This document shows positions 1-7,119 of a DNA stretch of 49,661 bases, piece after piece. Position numbers and translations under genes: made by a program. The stretch is from Cyanocohniella sp. LLY (GTDB lineage: Bacteria; Cyanobacteriota; Cyanobacteriia; Cyanobacteriales; Nostocaceae), in assembly GCA_022241785.1 (NCBI GenBank), contig JAKOMP010000028.1:1-49661 (forward strand). The letters run 5' to 3'. Positions within the stretch are counted from its first letter, which is position 1. Every line of letters starts with the position of its first letter. Under the pieces are notes generated by a model that saw only the letters and a list, made by a program, of their open reading frames with translations, ran no database searches and was not told the DNA's origin.

Positions 1-36
1 TGTATGTTGTTGATATAATGTATGTTGTTGATATAA
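1..36. repeat. 18-bp perfect tandem duplication
   Basis: Two adjacent copies of the 18-mer tgtatgttgttgatataa lie at 1-18 and 19-36. They fall inside the ATPase gene read on the minus strand, where they add a second copy of the six residues LYQQHT in frame. The array may continue to the left of the window. Confidence 0.85.
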
Positions 37-693
37 TTCTTGCACCTCTACAGCATTAAAATTTCTTAGGGTAATGGAAGTGACTTTAATATTAAAAGGA
101 CTGGATGTGTTTAATCTGTCACTACCACCGGATGCTACTTTATAATCTCGTACATCCCGTAAACCAATTAATCCTACGGATGAAGGAAAATTTTCAGGAC
201 GATTAGGAAAACCATCTCGTAATTGCCTTAGTATCGAAATTAGAGTTTCATCTTGCAAAGAATCAATTTCATCAATAAATACTATCAAAGGTCGGGGTAA
301 AGCTTTTGCCCAAGCTTGTAAAAAAGCCCTAATTCTTTGTCCTGGTTCTTCTTTTTGCCATTGTTTAACAGGTGGTTGCAATTCATCGGGTAAGCGGATG
401 GAAATTGTATTATACCAAGCTCCCAAAATAGCTAATTCTGCGGCATTGGGGTCATGATTAAAAGCACTTCCCACCTCTACTGATACCATTACTGCTGCAT
501 AACGTCCTGTATCGGTAAGTTGCTGTGCTAGGGCTAACATTGCCGTGGTTTTCCCTGTTTGTCGCGGTGCATGAACAACAAAATAACTACGCTGTTGGAT
601 TAGCTCTTCCAAATCTGGTAATCGTGTTGTTGGAGATAGCATATAGTGAATATCGTCTTGACACGGACCTGCAATATTGAACCAGCGAGACAT
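1..693 (-). CDS. AAA-type ATP-binding protein (3' end outside window)
   Basis: The frame is open from an ATG at 691-693 to the window edge, about 231 residues. It begins MSRWFNIAGPC. It shows a Walker A motif APRQTGKT at about residue 41-48 and a Walker B-like stretch LIVFIDEID near residue 137-145. This is the pattern of the AAA-like/STAND-related ATPases that are frequent in filamentous cyanobacteria, often with a variable C-terminal effector region that cannot be seen here. The gene lies inside the hupL element, so it would be lost from the chromosome when the element excises. Its function is unknown. Possible roles are element maintenance, regulation of excision or defence (inference only). 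Confidence 0.75.
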   Translation of the reverse strand, partial: MSRWFNIAGPCQDDIHYMLSPTTRLPDLEELIQQRSYFVVHAPRQTGKTTAMLALAQQLTDTGRYAAVMVSVEVGSAFNHDPNAAELAILGAWYNTISIRLPDELQPPVKQWQKEEPGQRIRAFLQAWAKALPRPLIVFIDEIDSLQDETLISILRQLRDGFPNRPENFPSSVGLIGLRDVRDYKVASGGSDRLNTSSPFNIKVTSITLRNFNAVEVQELYQQHTLYQQHT

Positions 694-853
694 GGGATTT
701 TGGCAGTTAGCGGACACTTTGAGTTTAGACAATTTTGGAGTTGGAGCGAGGCAATGTAGGGAAGAATTAGGTAATGTCTGAGAAAATCAAATAACTTTTA
801 GCAGAGAAAAATCAAGGGATTGGCTGCTAGATACCACCTCAGAAGCGCCTGAT

Positions 854-1438
854 TTAAAGAAAAACCAGGGAATCATTGCACCTATCCTGACAAATCCTGA
901 CTATATAAGCAATTCCGCAATTTATCACCATATAACTGCTGTGAGGCCACTGTCCCCCTAAAAGGGCATAGATTTCTACTGGTTTAGCGGAAATTGTCAC
1001 ACCTATTTCGTAAGATGTGCCAGTGAAAGCAGCAAACCTGCGACAAGCCTCTTCATAAAAGCGACTACTACGGTAATTTTTATTAGTCAAGTCAATAGCA
1101 AACAAACCATAAAAGTAGCGGGGTATACTTTGGATGGTTTCCACAATTTGACCCAAATTTCTCGCCAAAATTGCATTGCGGGGAACTTGTGTACCCCAAG
1201 CTGTATCTAATGCCCAGGATGCGCTAGTCAGATGGGAACCGCCACAAATACCGCAGATACGCGGCGTGACAATTAAGCCGGCTTGGGGGTCTTTACCGCG
1301 TAAGATAATTTCAAATCCGCGAAACAGTTCCGCGTGTGTCCAGGCGTTAACTACCCGCCCATCTTCAATATCTACTCGGACATCTAAATCGCCCTCGACT
1401 CTACCAACAGGCGAAATATCTAATGTTTGAATTGTCAT
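854..1438 (-). pseudogene. hupL: uptake [NiFe]-hydrogenase large subunit, 5' part, interrupted by element (programmed split)
   Basis: HupL is the catalytic subunit of the uptake hydrogenase, which re-oxidises H2 made by nitrogenase in heterocysts. Residues 1 to about 171 are genuine. They include the N-terminal nickel-ligand motif RICGICGGSH, while the C-terminal DPCxxC motif is missing. After the 16-bp site the frame reads 23 element-encoded residues to a stop at 854. A full HupL is about 530 residues, so roughly a third is present. The ATG at 1436-1438 is preceded by GGAGAGG (1442-1448), a good ribosome site that lies inside the 82-bp repeat. This is not a decayed gene: the break is at the known excision site, so a complete gene is expected after rearrangement in heterocysts. 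hupS lies 173 bp upstream in the same direction. Confidence 0.92.
928..943. other. hupL element recombination site (16 bp)
   Basis: The plus strand reads ccatataactgctgtg, which is CACAGCAGTTATATGG on the hupL coding strand. This equals, as I remember it, the direct repeat that flanks the hupL element in Anabaena PCC 7120. In the protein it falls just after GGQWPHSSYM. Recombination with an identical copy at the other end of the element would restore the hupL frame. Confidence 0.85.
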
Positions 1439-1441
1439 TCT

Positions 1442-1614
1442 CCTCTCCTAGTGTGTAAGGGAGTAGGGAATAGGGAGTGGGGAGTAGGAATGTTTTCTCT
1501 AGTCCCTAGCCTCTAGCCCCTAGCCTCTCCTAGTGTGTAAGGGAGTAGGGAGTAGGGAGTGGGGAGTAGGGGTGTTTTCTCTAGTCCCTAGCCTCTAGCC
1601 CCTAGCCTCTCCTA
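1442..1614. repeat. 82-bp tandem repeat, two full copies plus 9 bp, in the hupS-hupL gap
   Basis: Copies start at 1442 and 1524, and a 9-bp third start lies at 1606-1614. The left half is gggagtagggagt-like and the right half is ctagcccctagcc-like, both built from degenerate heptamers. The two halves are partly complementary, so the hupSL transcript can fold into long hairpins here. The repeat supplies the hupS stop codon (1612-1614) and the hupL ribosome site (1442-1448). Repeats with hairpin potential are known from the hupS-hupL gap of other Nostoc strains and have been proposed to stabilise or tune the transcript. Confidence 0.9.
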
Positions 1615-2574
1615 AACTGTAAAAAAGTCTTCTTCTGCCCAAGGTGGGGCTGCGTCTTTGGCGACCATTGTCAGGACGGCGTAATTTTTCTTTTTGACTC
1701 CTGGCGGTAATTCTTTGGGAACCCCCATGACTGTTTGGGTTTTAAATACGGTTCCCGGCTGGAGGTCAAAGAAGGGAAATTCTGGTTCTGTACAACCTAA
1801 ACAGGGCATCCCCGCACGGGTTTTGGAGGAAACACGGTTCCATAAAATGCGGTTGCAGGATGAATGAGTCATGGGGCCACGACAACCCAAGTCGTAGAAT
1901 AGGCAGCCTTTACGTTGACCAAATTCACCTGTGGATGCTTTGTAGGCAAAGTGAACGTTACGGGTACAACCTGTTTGGGTGTAAGTATTGAAGAAGGTTT
2001 GGGGACGATGTAGTTCGTCTAGGGCGATATCAGCTATGCGTCCAGTGGCGATCGCTACTAATATCTGCGTAATCCAATCGGGATGGGCGGGACATCCGGG
2101 AATGTTAATAACAGGTAATCCGGCTTTGGAGACAAAATCTTTGCCTAAAAAACCACCTTCTTGACGCTTGAGAAACTGTAAACCTTGTGACTCACTGGGA
2201 TTGGGTGACATGGCTGGGATTCCGCCCCATGTAGCACAGTCTCCTACAGCAACAATGAAGTTTGCCACTTGGGAAAGGTCGGTTAACCAATCTTTCATCG
2301 GGCGATCGGCAAAACGATTCCATTCGCCGGTACCATTGGGGGCATTAACTACACTGCCTTCAAATACCAAAATATCTAGGGGAATTTTGCCCAAGATGCA
2401 ATCCCATAGGAGTGTTTGTAAGTTGTTACCTAGTTCCAATCCTAGAGATGGGTGCCAAAGTACCTTAATGCCAAAATCAGCAATTAAATCGCAGACCGTC
2501 GGTTCTTCGGCATTCAGGAAAGACATGGTGTTACCAGAACAAGCACCACCTTGCAGCCATAGTACATTAGTCAT
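1612..2574 (-). CDS. hupS: uptake [NiFe]-hydrogenase small subunit
   Basis: HupS carries the three Fe-S clusters that take electrons from the HupL active site towards the electron transport chain. The 320 residues match the cyanobacterial family length. There is no Tat signal peptide and no C-terminal membrane anchor, as is usual for this cytoplasmic-side cyanobacterial form. The N-terminus reads WLQGGACSGNT: Cys12 is kept, but Asn15 stands where most small subunits have the second Cys of the CxxC pair. The distal-cluster region reads TQTGCTRN, with Gln in place of the usual His ligand. Further cluster cysteines are in GCLFYDLGC and MPCLGCTEPEFPF. Start ATG at 2572-2574. The stop TAG lies within the tandem repeat leading to hupL. 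The two genes form a hupSL operon. Confidence 0.96.
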   Translation of the reverse strand: MTNVLWLQGGACSGNTMSFLNAEEPTVCDLIADFGIKVLWHPSLGLELGNNLQTLLWDCILGKIPLDILVFEGSVVNAPNGTGEWNRFADRPMKDWLTDLSQVANFIVAVGDCATWGGIPAMSPNPSESQGLQFLKRQEGGFLGKDFVSKAGLPVINIPGCPAHPDWITQILVAIATGRIADIALDELHRPQTFFNTYTQTGCTRNVHFAYKASTGEFGQRKGCLFYDLGCRGPMTHSSCNRILWNRVSSKTRAGMPCLGCTEPEFPFFDLQPGTVFKTQTVMGVPKELPPGVKKKNYAVLTMVAKDAAPPWAEEDFFTV

Positions 2575-3226
2575 TAGCTACATATTTTTTCGATTGTTTA
2601 CCATGCATGATCTTGGTGATAAAGCTTGTAGAGTATCACCTGTTTATCAGTATTTATTTTTTAATATAAAATGGTTTTTGGGATAATTATCTTTCATTAA
2701 ATAAAAATTAATTATTCGTGGAGTTTGAGCGGCTAGGGGCTAGAGGCTAGGCAGTAACAAAGTTGATGAATACATAAAATTAAAAATAAATATGTCAAAT
2801 AAAAAACATTTTTCATAATTTTATGAGCAAAAATGTTAAATCATTAGAGAAAATAAATTCATCAAAACTTTAAGTATTTAAAGCTGACATTAATATTAGC
2901 AATTCCCCCCTAGAATTTTGTCAGTAGATTATCCTATAGTAAAAAAATTGATTCACTCAATTGTAGGGAATAACTATTGGGTATCAGGTACTAGGTATCA
3001 GGTATTGAGTATTAAGTATTGGATAAATTTTTCTAGTCTCCAGTCTCTAGCCTCTAGCCCCTAGCCTCTAGCCCCTAGCCCCTACTTTCAGGCAACAGAG
3101 GGGAACGCCTGAACTACTCACAACCTGCGTAAATCGGTATAGCCCCTGATTAGACGCGATCGCGTGTCTCTATCTTTGGTGGGCGTTGACATTCTCAATT
3201 CCCAAATTGGTTAGAGTACGGCAGTT
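2575..3226. promoter_or_regulatory. 652-bp divergent gap: hupSL promoter region and leader of the extended hyp operon
   Basis: The gap separates hupS (minus) from the TPR gene (plus) and must hold both promoters. The hupS-proximal half is AT-rich. I could not find a convincing NtcA site (GTA-N8-TAC) or a clear -10/-35 pair by eye, so no box is claimed. Three heptamer arrays are present (2731-2751, 2979-3021 and 3032-3085), as well as HIP1-type gcgatcgcg near 3157. Confidence 0.5.
2979..3085. repeat. two STRR heptamer arrays (ggtatca type and ctagccc type)
   Basis: From 2979 to about 3021 the sequence is a run of degenerate heptamers (ggtatca, ggtacta, ggtatca, ggtattg, agtatta, agtattg). From 3032 to 3085 it changes to tctagcc/cctagcc heptamers. 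A short relative, ggctaggggctagaggctag, sits at 2731-2750. Such short tandemly repeated repetitive sequences are typical of heterocystous cyanobacteria. Two different heptamer families side by side suggest separate expansions. Confidence 0.85.
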
Positions 3227-4207
3227 ATGACCCCTAGCATTACAGATTCAGCAGTAAAGGCGGCGATCGCAGCTATTGCATCGGAGTCAGCGACGACAGC
3301 AGAAAAAATCCAAATGCTGATCGAGATTGCACAAGGTTTTCAAAAGAAGCCGAAAACTGCCCAAGATTTGCGGAATGCGGTTTCTTTGTATTACCGCGCC
3401 CATGAGATGTGTGGCGAAGAATATCCTTTGTTAAAAGCCCGCACCCAAGTAGGAATGTCAGGGACGTTACAAACAATCCCTGATGCGGGAACGGAACTGC
3501 TGTTACAAGCAAAAGCAGGTTATGAAGAAGCCTTGCCGATTTTACAGGAATTAGCCTCACCTGAAGAAGTGGCAGAAGCACAAATGAATTTTGGATTGGT
3601 GTTGCAGTCCCTAGTACCGTTAAATTTGGCACGGATTACAGATAGCATCCAAGCATATAATGAAGCTTTGCGGGTCTTTACCTGGGAAAATTACCCACAA
3701 GAATACGCCATTTTATACAACAATATTGCGATCGCTTATCTTTCTATGCCGATGGCATCAGAACGAGAATACTTGCGTCAGGGGTTAGCTGTGCAGTCAT
3801 TTGAAGTTGCATTAAAGCATATTAACCTGATTGACCATCCGAGGGAATATGCAATGCTGCAAAACAACCTGGGTAACGCCTTGCAATATCTAGTGAGTTC
3901 CCATCCTCTAGATAATAACTTGCGAGCGATCGCAGCTTACGACGAAGCGTTAAAAGTGCGTAGCCCCAGAGATACACCTTTAGAGTACGCTAACACAATT
4001 TCCAATAAAGCCAACGCCTTATTCAACTTACCCGACAACCCCGAAAAACCCGAAGCAGGTAACCCGCAAAATCTCTTACAAGCGCGTGCTTACTATCAAG
4101 AAGCTTGGCAAATTTTCACCCAAAATCAACAAACAGAACAAGCCCAAGCAGTCGCCCAAGCAATACAAGATGTGGAAGTGGAAATGCGGCTAGGGGCTAG
4201 GGACTAA
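3227..4207 (+). CDS. TPR-repeat protein, first gene of the extended hyp operon
   Basis: A 326-residue soluble protein, mostly helical. It has repeated helix pairs with the pattern A-YNEAL-F / EYA-L-NNIA-AYL, seen around residues 140-250, typical of tetratricopeptide-like arrays that bind partner proteins. No enzyme motif or signal peptide is visible. It opens a same-strand series that leads into hypF-hypB. In Nostoc PCC 7120 the genes upstream of hypF have been reported to be co-transcribed with hyp and suggested to serve small-subunit maturation (established knowledge, recalled). The last residues MRLGARD and the stop codon are encoded by a ggctaggggctagggacta heptamer array, so the C-terminus was probably altered by repeat insertion. 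Start ATG at 3227, with no strong ribosome site. Confidence 0.85.
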   Translation: MTPSITDSAVKAAIAAIASESATTAEKIQMLIEIAQGFQKKPKTAQDLRNAVSLYYRAHEMCGEEYPLLKARTQVGMSGTLQTIPDAGTELLLQAKAGYEEALPILQELASPEEVAEAQMNFGLVLQSLVPLNLARITDSIQAYNEALRVFTWENYPQEYAILYNNIAIAYLSMPMASEREYLRQGLAVQSFEVALKHINLIDHPREYAMLQNNLGNALQYLVSSHPLDNNLRAIAAYDEALKVRSPRDTPLEYANTISNKANALFNLPDNPEKPEAGNPQNLLQARAYYQEAWQIFTQNQQTEQAQAVAQAIQDVEVEMRLGARD

Positions 4208-4215
4208 AGGCTAGT
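4189..4215. repeat. STRR heptamers supplying the stop of the TPR gene
   Basis: cggctaggggctagggactaaaggctag is four heptamer-like units. The TPR gene's stop codon TAA (4205-4207) lies within it. Confidence 0.8.
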
Positions 4216-4240
4216 AATTACTGAAGGAGAAACATAGGCT

Positions 4241-4507
4241 ATGACAGATATTTTGAACAATCCTGCTGTGGGAGAGTTTCTCACAAGCTTAATAGCTGGT
4301 GACTTAAACATAGCCACAGAATTTGCGTGGATAGTCATAGCGACAGCCTTATCTATGGTTGGTGGTGCTATTGGCGGGATGATATTAGGAGGTAAAGATA
4401 TAGGGTATCAATTTTCCGCCACCCTGGGGGCATTATTTGGCCCAGCCGGCGTCATTCCCGCAATGATTGTTGGGTTTACTGTGTTGAATTTACTACAAAC
4501 TTATTAG
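4241..4507 (+). CDS. small glycine-rich membrane protein
   Basis: 88 residues. Two hydrophobic segments are visible, about residues 27-50 (WIVIATALSMVGGAIGGMIL) and 58-86 (FSATLGALFGPAGVIPAMIV). The first is rich in small residues like glycine-zipper proteins. A good ribosome site, AAGGAG, lies at 4223-4228. It sits between the TPR gene and a second small membrane protein in the hyp operon. Its family is not recognised. Co-location suggests a role at the membrane for hydrogenase maturation or electron transfer (inference). Confidence 0.75.
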   Translation: MTDILNNPAVGEFLTSLIAGDLNIATEFAWIVIATALSMVGGAIGGMILGGKDIGYQFSATLGALFGPAGVIPAMIVGFTVLNLLQTY

Positions 4508-4515
4508 GAGTCATC

Positions 4516-4740
4516 ATGATAGAAATAGGTTGGTTTTCTGCAAAATTGTTTTTCAAAGGTAAGCTAATTCGTGACCCTTTAGATTTTGTTGTCAAAATTG
4601 CGATCGCATCCAGTATGGGTTCTCTCATCCTGCTATTGTTGTCACAATTTAACTGTCCTTTATGGTCATCAATAGTAACAGCTAGTTTAGCTACAGGGTT
4701 AGTAATGCCATTCCTCTTAAAAGACTTCAAAATGAAGTAA
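4516..4740 (+). CDS. small membrane protein, unknown
   Basis: 74 residues with two hydrophobic stretches, about residues 26-45 and 50-68, separated by a short loop with one Cys. AGGAG at 4506-4510 overlaps the end of the preceding gene, which stops 8 bp upstream, so the two are probably translationally coupled. No known domain is recognised. Confidence 0.7.
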   Translation: MIEIGWFSAKLFFKGKLIRDPLDFVVKIAIASSMGSLILLLLSQFNCPLWSSIVTASLATGLVMPFLLKDFKMK

Positions 4741-4760
4741 CATTTTCCTTCTTTTTCATT

Positions 4761-4823
4761 AGTCCGCGTAGGCGGACTTAGTTTGTGTAGCCGCGTTCGC
4801 GTAGCGTGCCGGAGGCATCTTTA
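4761..4823. repeat. dispersed GC-rich repeat between operon genes
   Basis: gtccgcgtaggcggac forms a hairpin and is followed by gccgcgttcgcgtagcgtgccggaggcatc. Relatives with gcgaacgctacgcgaacg appear before hypD (9853-9880). These are GC-rich interspersed repeats common in Nostoc genomes. No coding role is seen. Confidence 0.7.
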
Positions 4824-4843
4824 TAATCGCCAGAACTAAATTA

Positions 4844-4931
4844 ACTTACGTAACTCTAACGTATTTTTGTCATTGCGACCGTAGGGAAGCAATCTCAAAG
4901 CCTTGATTTTCTTAGCGAGTGCGTAAGTCCT
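4844..4931. repeat. MITE-like element, family 2, copy A
   Basis: An 88-bp unit running from acttacgtaa to gcgtaagtcct, with an inner part gtcattgcgacc...aagcaatctcaaag. It is nearly identical, in inverted orientation, to 23300-23391. Its ends are inverted repeats (acttacg / cgtaagt). It is too short to code for anything. Confidence 0.85.
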
Positions 4932-4956
4932 AATCAAGATTAATGACTAATCACCA

Positions 4957-5802
4957 ATGACAGAACTTGAAGAATTAGTGCAAGAAATCAATCGCTTTGA
5001 GGCAATTATCTCCCAGTGGGATGAAAGCCAAAGGTGTGTGGCCGTGGGGTTAAAAAGGGCGATTGAAGCTTTGCATAAAGAAGCATTGACGCGTTTGATT
5101 AAGAACTTAAAACAAGAATCAATGTCAGCATTGCGTCAGGCTGTTGATGATGAAGTTGTGTATGCAGTTCTGCTTTATCATGAATTAGTCAAACCACCAC
5201 AAACACCACTTATAGAACGTGTGCAAGCAGCCCTAGCAGAAGTTCGCCCAGGCTTACAAAGCCATGACGGGGATGTGGAATTTGTAGCAATTAAACCACC
5301 AGATGTAGTGGAAGTTAGGTTAATTGGCAATTGCAGCAGTTGTCCAACTTCAACTTTGACTTTAACTCAAAGTGTGGAACAAGCAATTAAAAATTATTGC
5401 CCGGAAATTACTAAAGTAGTTGCAGTAAATCATCCACCTGCTGATGCTAATTCTGGTGGAAATAGTCCGTTGGCTTCCCCAGTTGCTACTTGGGTGAAAG
5501 CGACAACGATTGATCAAATTCCTGAATTTGGGATATTAACAGGTCAAATTGGGAAAAATTCCCTGATTTTATATCGTCAAAGTGGAGAAGTTACCTGTTA
5601 TGTAAATGCTTGCGCCCACCTGGCAACTCCTTTAGATAGAGGCAAGTTAGATAATGGTATCATCACTTGTCCATTACATGGGTTTCAGTACAAATTAGCT
5701 ACTGGTGAATGTTTAACTACTCCGGGAATTTCACTTCAATCATATCCAGTACAAATTAAAGGTGAGAAGGTGTTTGTAAAATTGCCAAAATATTCAATTT
5801 GA
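4957..5802 (+). CDS. NifU C-terminal domain / Rieske ferredoxin fusion protein
   Basis: 281 residues. The N-terminal ~80 residues are helical and unassigned. Residues ~84-150 are a NifU-C/Nfu scaffold domain with the Cys126-x2-Cys129 pair (GNCSSCPTS) that carries a transferable [4Fe-4S] cluster. Residues ~180-278 are a Rieske domain with Cys219-x-His221 (CAH) and Cys238-x2-His241 (CPLH), ligands of a [2Fe-2S] cluster. A cluster carrier and a redox domain in one chain, placed in the hyp operon next to hupSL, suggest delivery or repair of the HupS Fe-S clusters. This fits the published proposal for Nostoc PCC 7120. The domain calls are firm and the role is inference. Confidence 0.92.
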   Translation: MTELEELVQEINRFEAIISQWDESQRCVAVGLKRAIEALHKEALTRLIKNLKQESMSALRQAVDDEVVYAVLLYHELVKPPQTPLIERVQAALAEVRPGLQSHDGDVEFVAIKPPDVVEVRLIGNCSSCPTSTLTLTQSVEQAIKNYCPEITKVVAVNHPPADANSGGNSPLASPVATWVKATTIDQIPEFGILTGQIGKNSLILYRQSGEVTCYVNACAHLATPLDRGKLDNGIITCPLHGFQYKLATGECLTTPGISLQSYPVQIKGEKVFVKLPKYSI

Positions 5803-5879
5803 TGGCAAAACTGCAACCGCTGATACACGCGCCATAACGCCGATGAATTTAAATGGTTATCAGTGTTCATCTGCGGTTA

Positions 5880-7067
5880 ATGGATATTCCCAATAGTATT
5901 AATGCTGCGTCACATTCCCATGTTTTAAATTTATCATCTCAGGGCGCAGAGGTGGTTTTAGGTAATATTATTGCCCCAGAAATATTAGCGATACCCATAG
6001 CACCTAGTCCCATTAATATGTTTGGGCCTCGTGGTGCTTGTTTATTATCACCAACTGGGCCGTTATGGGTATCAGATACCGGACATCATCGTTTATTGGG
6101 ATGGCAAAATGTACCTACCGCAGATAGTCAACCGGCTGATTGGGTGATTGGACAGCCGGATTTTTACCATGAGGGACAAAATGCTAAGGGTACGCCGGGA
6201 AGGGCAAGTTTTAGTGTACCTACGGGGATATGTGCTTGTGGTAAAGGTTTAGCTGTAGCGGATGCGTGGAATCATCGTGTTTTGATTTGGCATGATGTCC
6301 CAGCAGATAGTCATGTACCGGCGGATTTGGTATTAGGACAAGTTAATTTTATTGATAATGAACCGAATCGGGGTAGTCAAGAAGCAGCTGCTAATACTAT
6401 GCATTGGCCTTATGGGGTTTTCTATTATCAAGGACAATTATTTGTAGCGGATACTGGTAATCGTCGGGTATTAATTTGGCAGCAATTACCTACAGAAAAT
6501 GGTCAACCTGCGGATTTGGTTTTGGGACAACCAAATATGACATCTCGCAATGAAAATGGCGGTGGTTCGGCTACATCTGCGAGTATGCGTTGGTGTCATG
6601 ATATTGCTGTGTGGGGGGATGATTTGGTTGTTGCTGATGCTGGTAATAATCGGGTGATGATTTGGCAGGGGATACCAACAAAAAATAATGTTTCATGTGC
6701 GGTGGTTTTAGGGCAAAAAAACTTTGATTGTGTGGAAATGAATCAAGGGGTTTATTTTCCTCATGGTAGTAGTTTGAGTATGCCTTATGGTGTGGGTGTG
6801 GGTGTGGCTGATGATTTGTTGGTGGTGGCTGATACTGCTAATTCTCGGTTGTTAGGATGGAGAAGGCGGGAGTTACTGTTATTAAATGGTGTGTCTGCGG
6901 ATGTGGTGGTGGGACAAAAGGATTTTACAAGTAAGGGTGAAAATCGTGATTTTGGTTTGCCGAAGCGGGATAGCTTGAATTGGTGTTATGGGGTGAAGGT
7001 TTGTGGCGGTACGGCGGTGATTGCTGATTCAGGGAATAATCGGGTTTTGTTGTGGGGTGTTGGATAG
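5880..7067 (+). CDS. NHL-repeat beta-propeller protein
   Basis: 395 residues from the ATG at 5880. An upstream in-frame ATG at 5853 would add nine residues, but MDIPNSI looks the better start. At least five repeats have the form L-VAD-GN-RVLIW...LGQ-F, and the last is VIADSGNNRVLLW at the very end, as in a six-bladed propeller closed by its ends. There is no signal peptide, so a cytoplasmic protein-interaction role is likely. It lies 78 bp after the NifU/Rieske gene and 52 bp before hypF, in the extended hyp operon. Codon use in the 3' half is G/T-rich and continues into the start of hypF, unlike the AT-rich neighbours. Confidence 0.88.
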   Translation: MDIPNSINAASHSHVLNLSSQGAEVVLGNIIAPEILAIPIAPSPINMFGPRGACLLSPTGPLWVSDTGHHRLLGWQNVPTADSQPADWVIGQPDFYHEGQNAKGTPGRASFSVPTGICACGKGLAVADAWNHRVLIWHDVPADSHVPADLVLGQVNFIDNEPNRGSQEAAANTMHWPYGVFYYQGQLFVADTGNRRVLIWQQLPTENGQPADLVLGQPNMTSRNENGGGSATSASMRWCHDIAVWGDDLVVADAGNNRVMIWQGIPTKNNVSCAVVLGQKNFDCVEMNQGVYFPHGSSLSMPYGVGVGVADDLLVVADTANSRLLGWRRRELLLLNGVSADVVVGQKDFTSKGENRDFGLPKRDSLNWCYGVKVCGGTAVIADSGNNRVLLWGVG

Positions 7068-7119
7068 GAATTTTATCTCACGCAGAGGCGCAAAGGCGCA
7101 GAGAGGAGAACAGGTGAGT

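Larger units (their letters stand above)
1..943. mobile_element. end of the hupL DNA element (partial), interrupting hupL
   Basis: Everything to the left of the 16-bp site at 928-943 is not hupL sequence. The hupL reading frame runs normally up to that site and then continues into an unrelated 23-residue tail. The site matches the 16-bp repeat I recall for the developmentally excised hupL element of Anabaena PCC 7120 (established knowledge). In that strain the element is roughly 10 kb, encodes the site-specific recombinase XisC and is removed in heterocysts. Here only one end is visible. It carries an ATPase gene on the minus strand. The recombinase gene, the second repeat and the 3' part of hupL would lie outside the window to the left. 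Confidence 0.85.

Noticed and set aside
1442-1614. CRISPR array or tRNA cluster in the hupS-hupL repeat
   Set aside because: Only two full 82-bp units without spacers, and no tRNA-like cloverleaf or CRISPR-type repeat is seen.
2575-2760. NtcA site upstream of hupS
   Set aside because: I found no GTA-N8-TAC match by eye at a sensible distance from a -10 box.
7021-7119. Longer N-terminus for HypF
   Set aside because: It overlaps the end of the NHL gene and adds 33 residues before the acylphosphatase domain. ATG 7120 has a good ribosome site.
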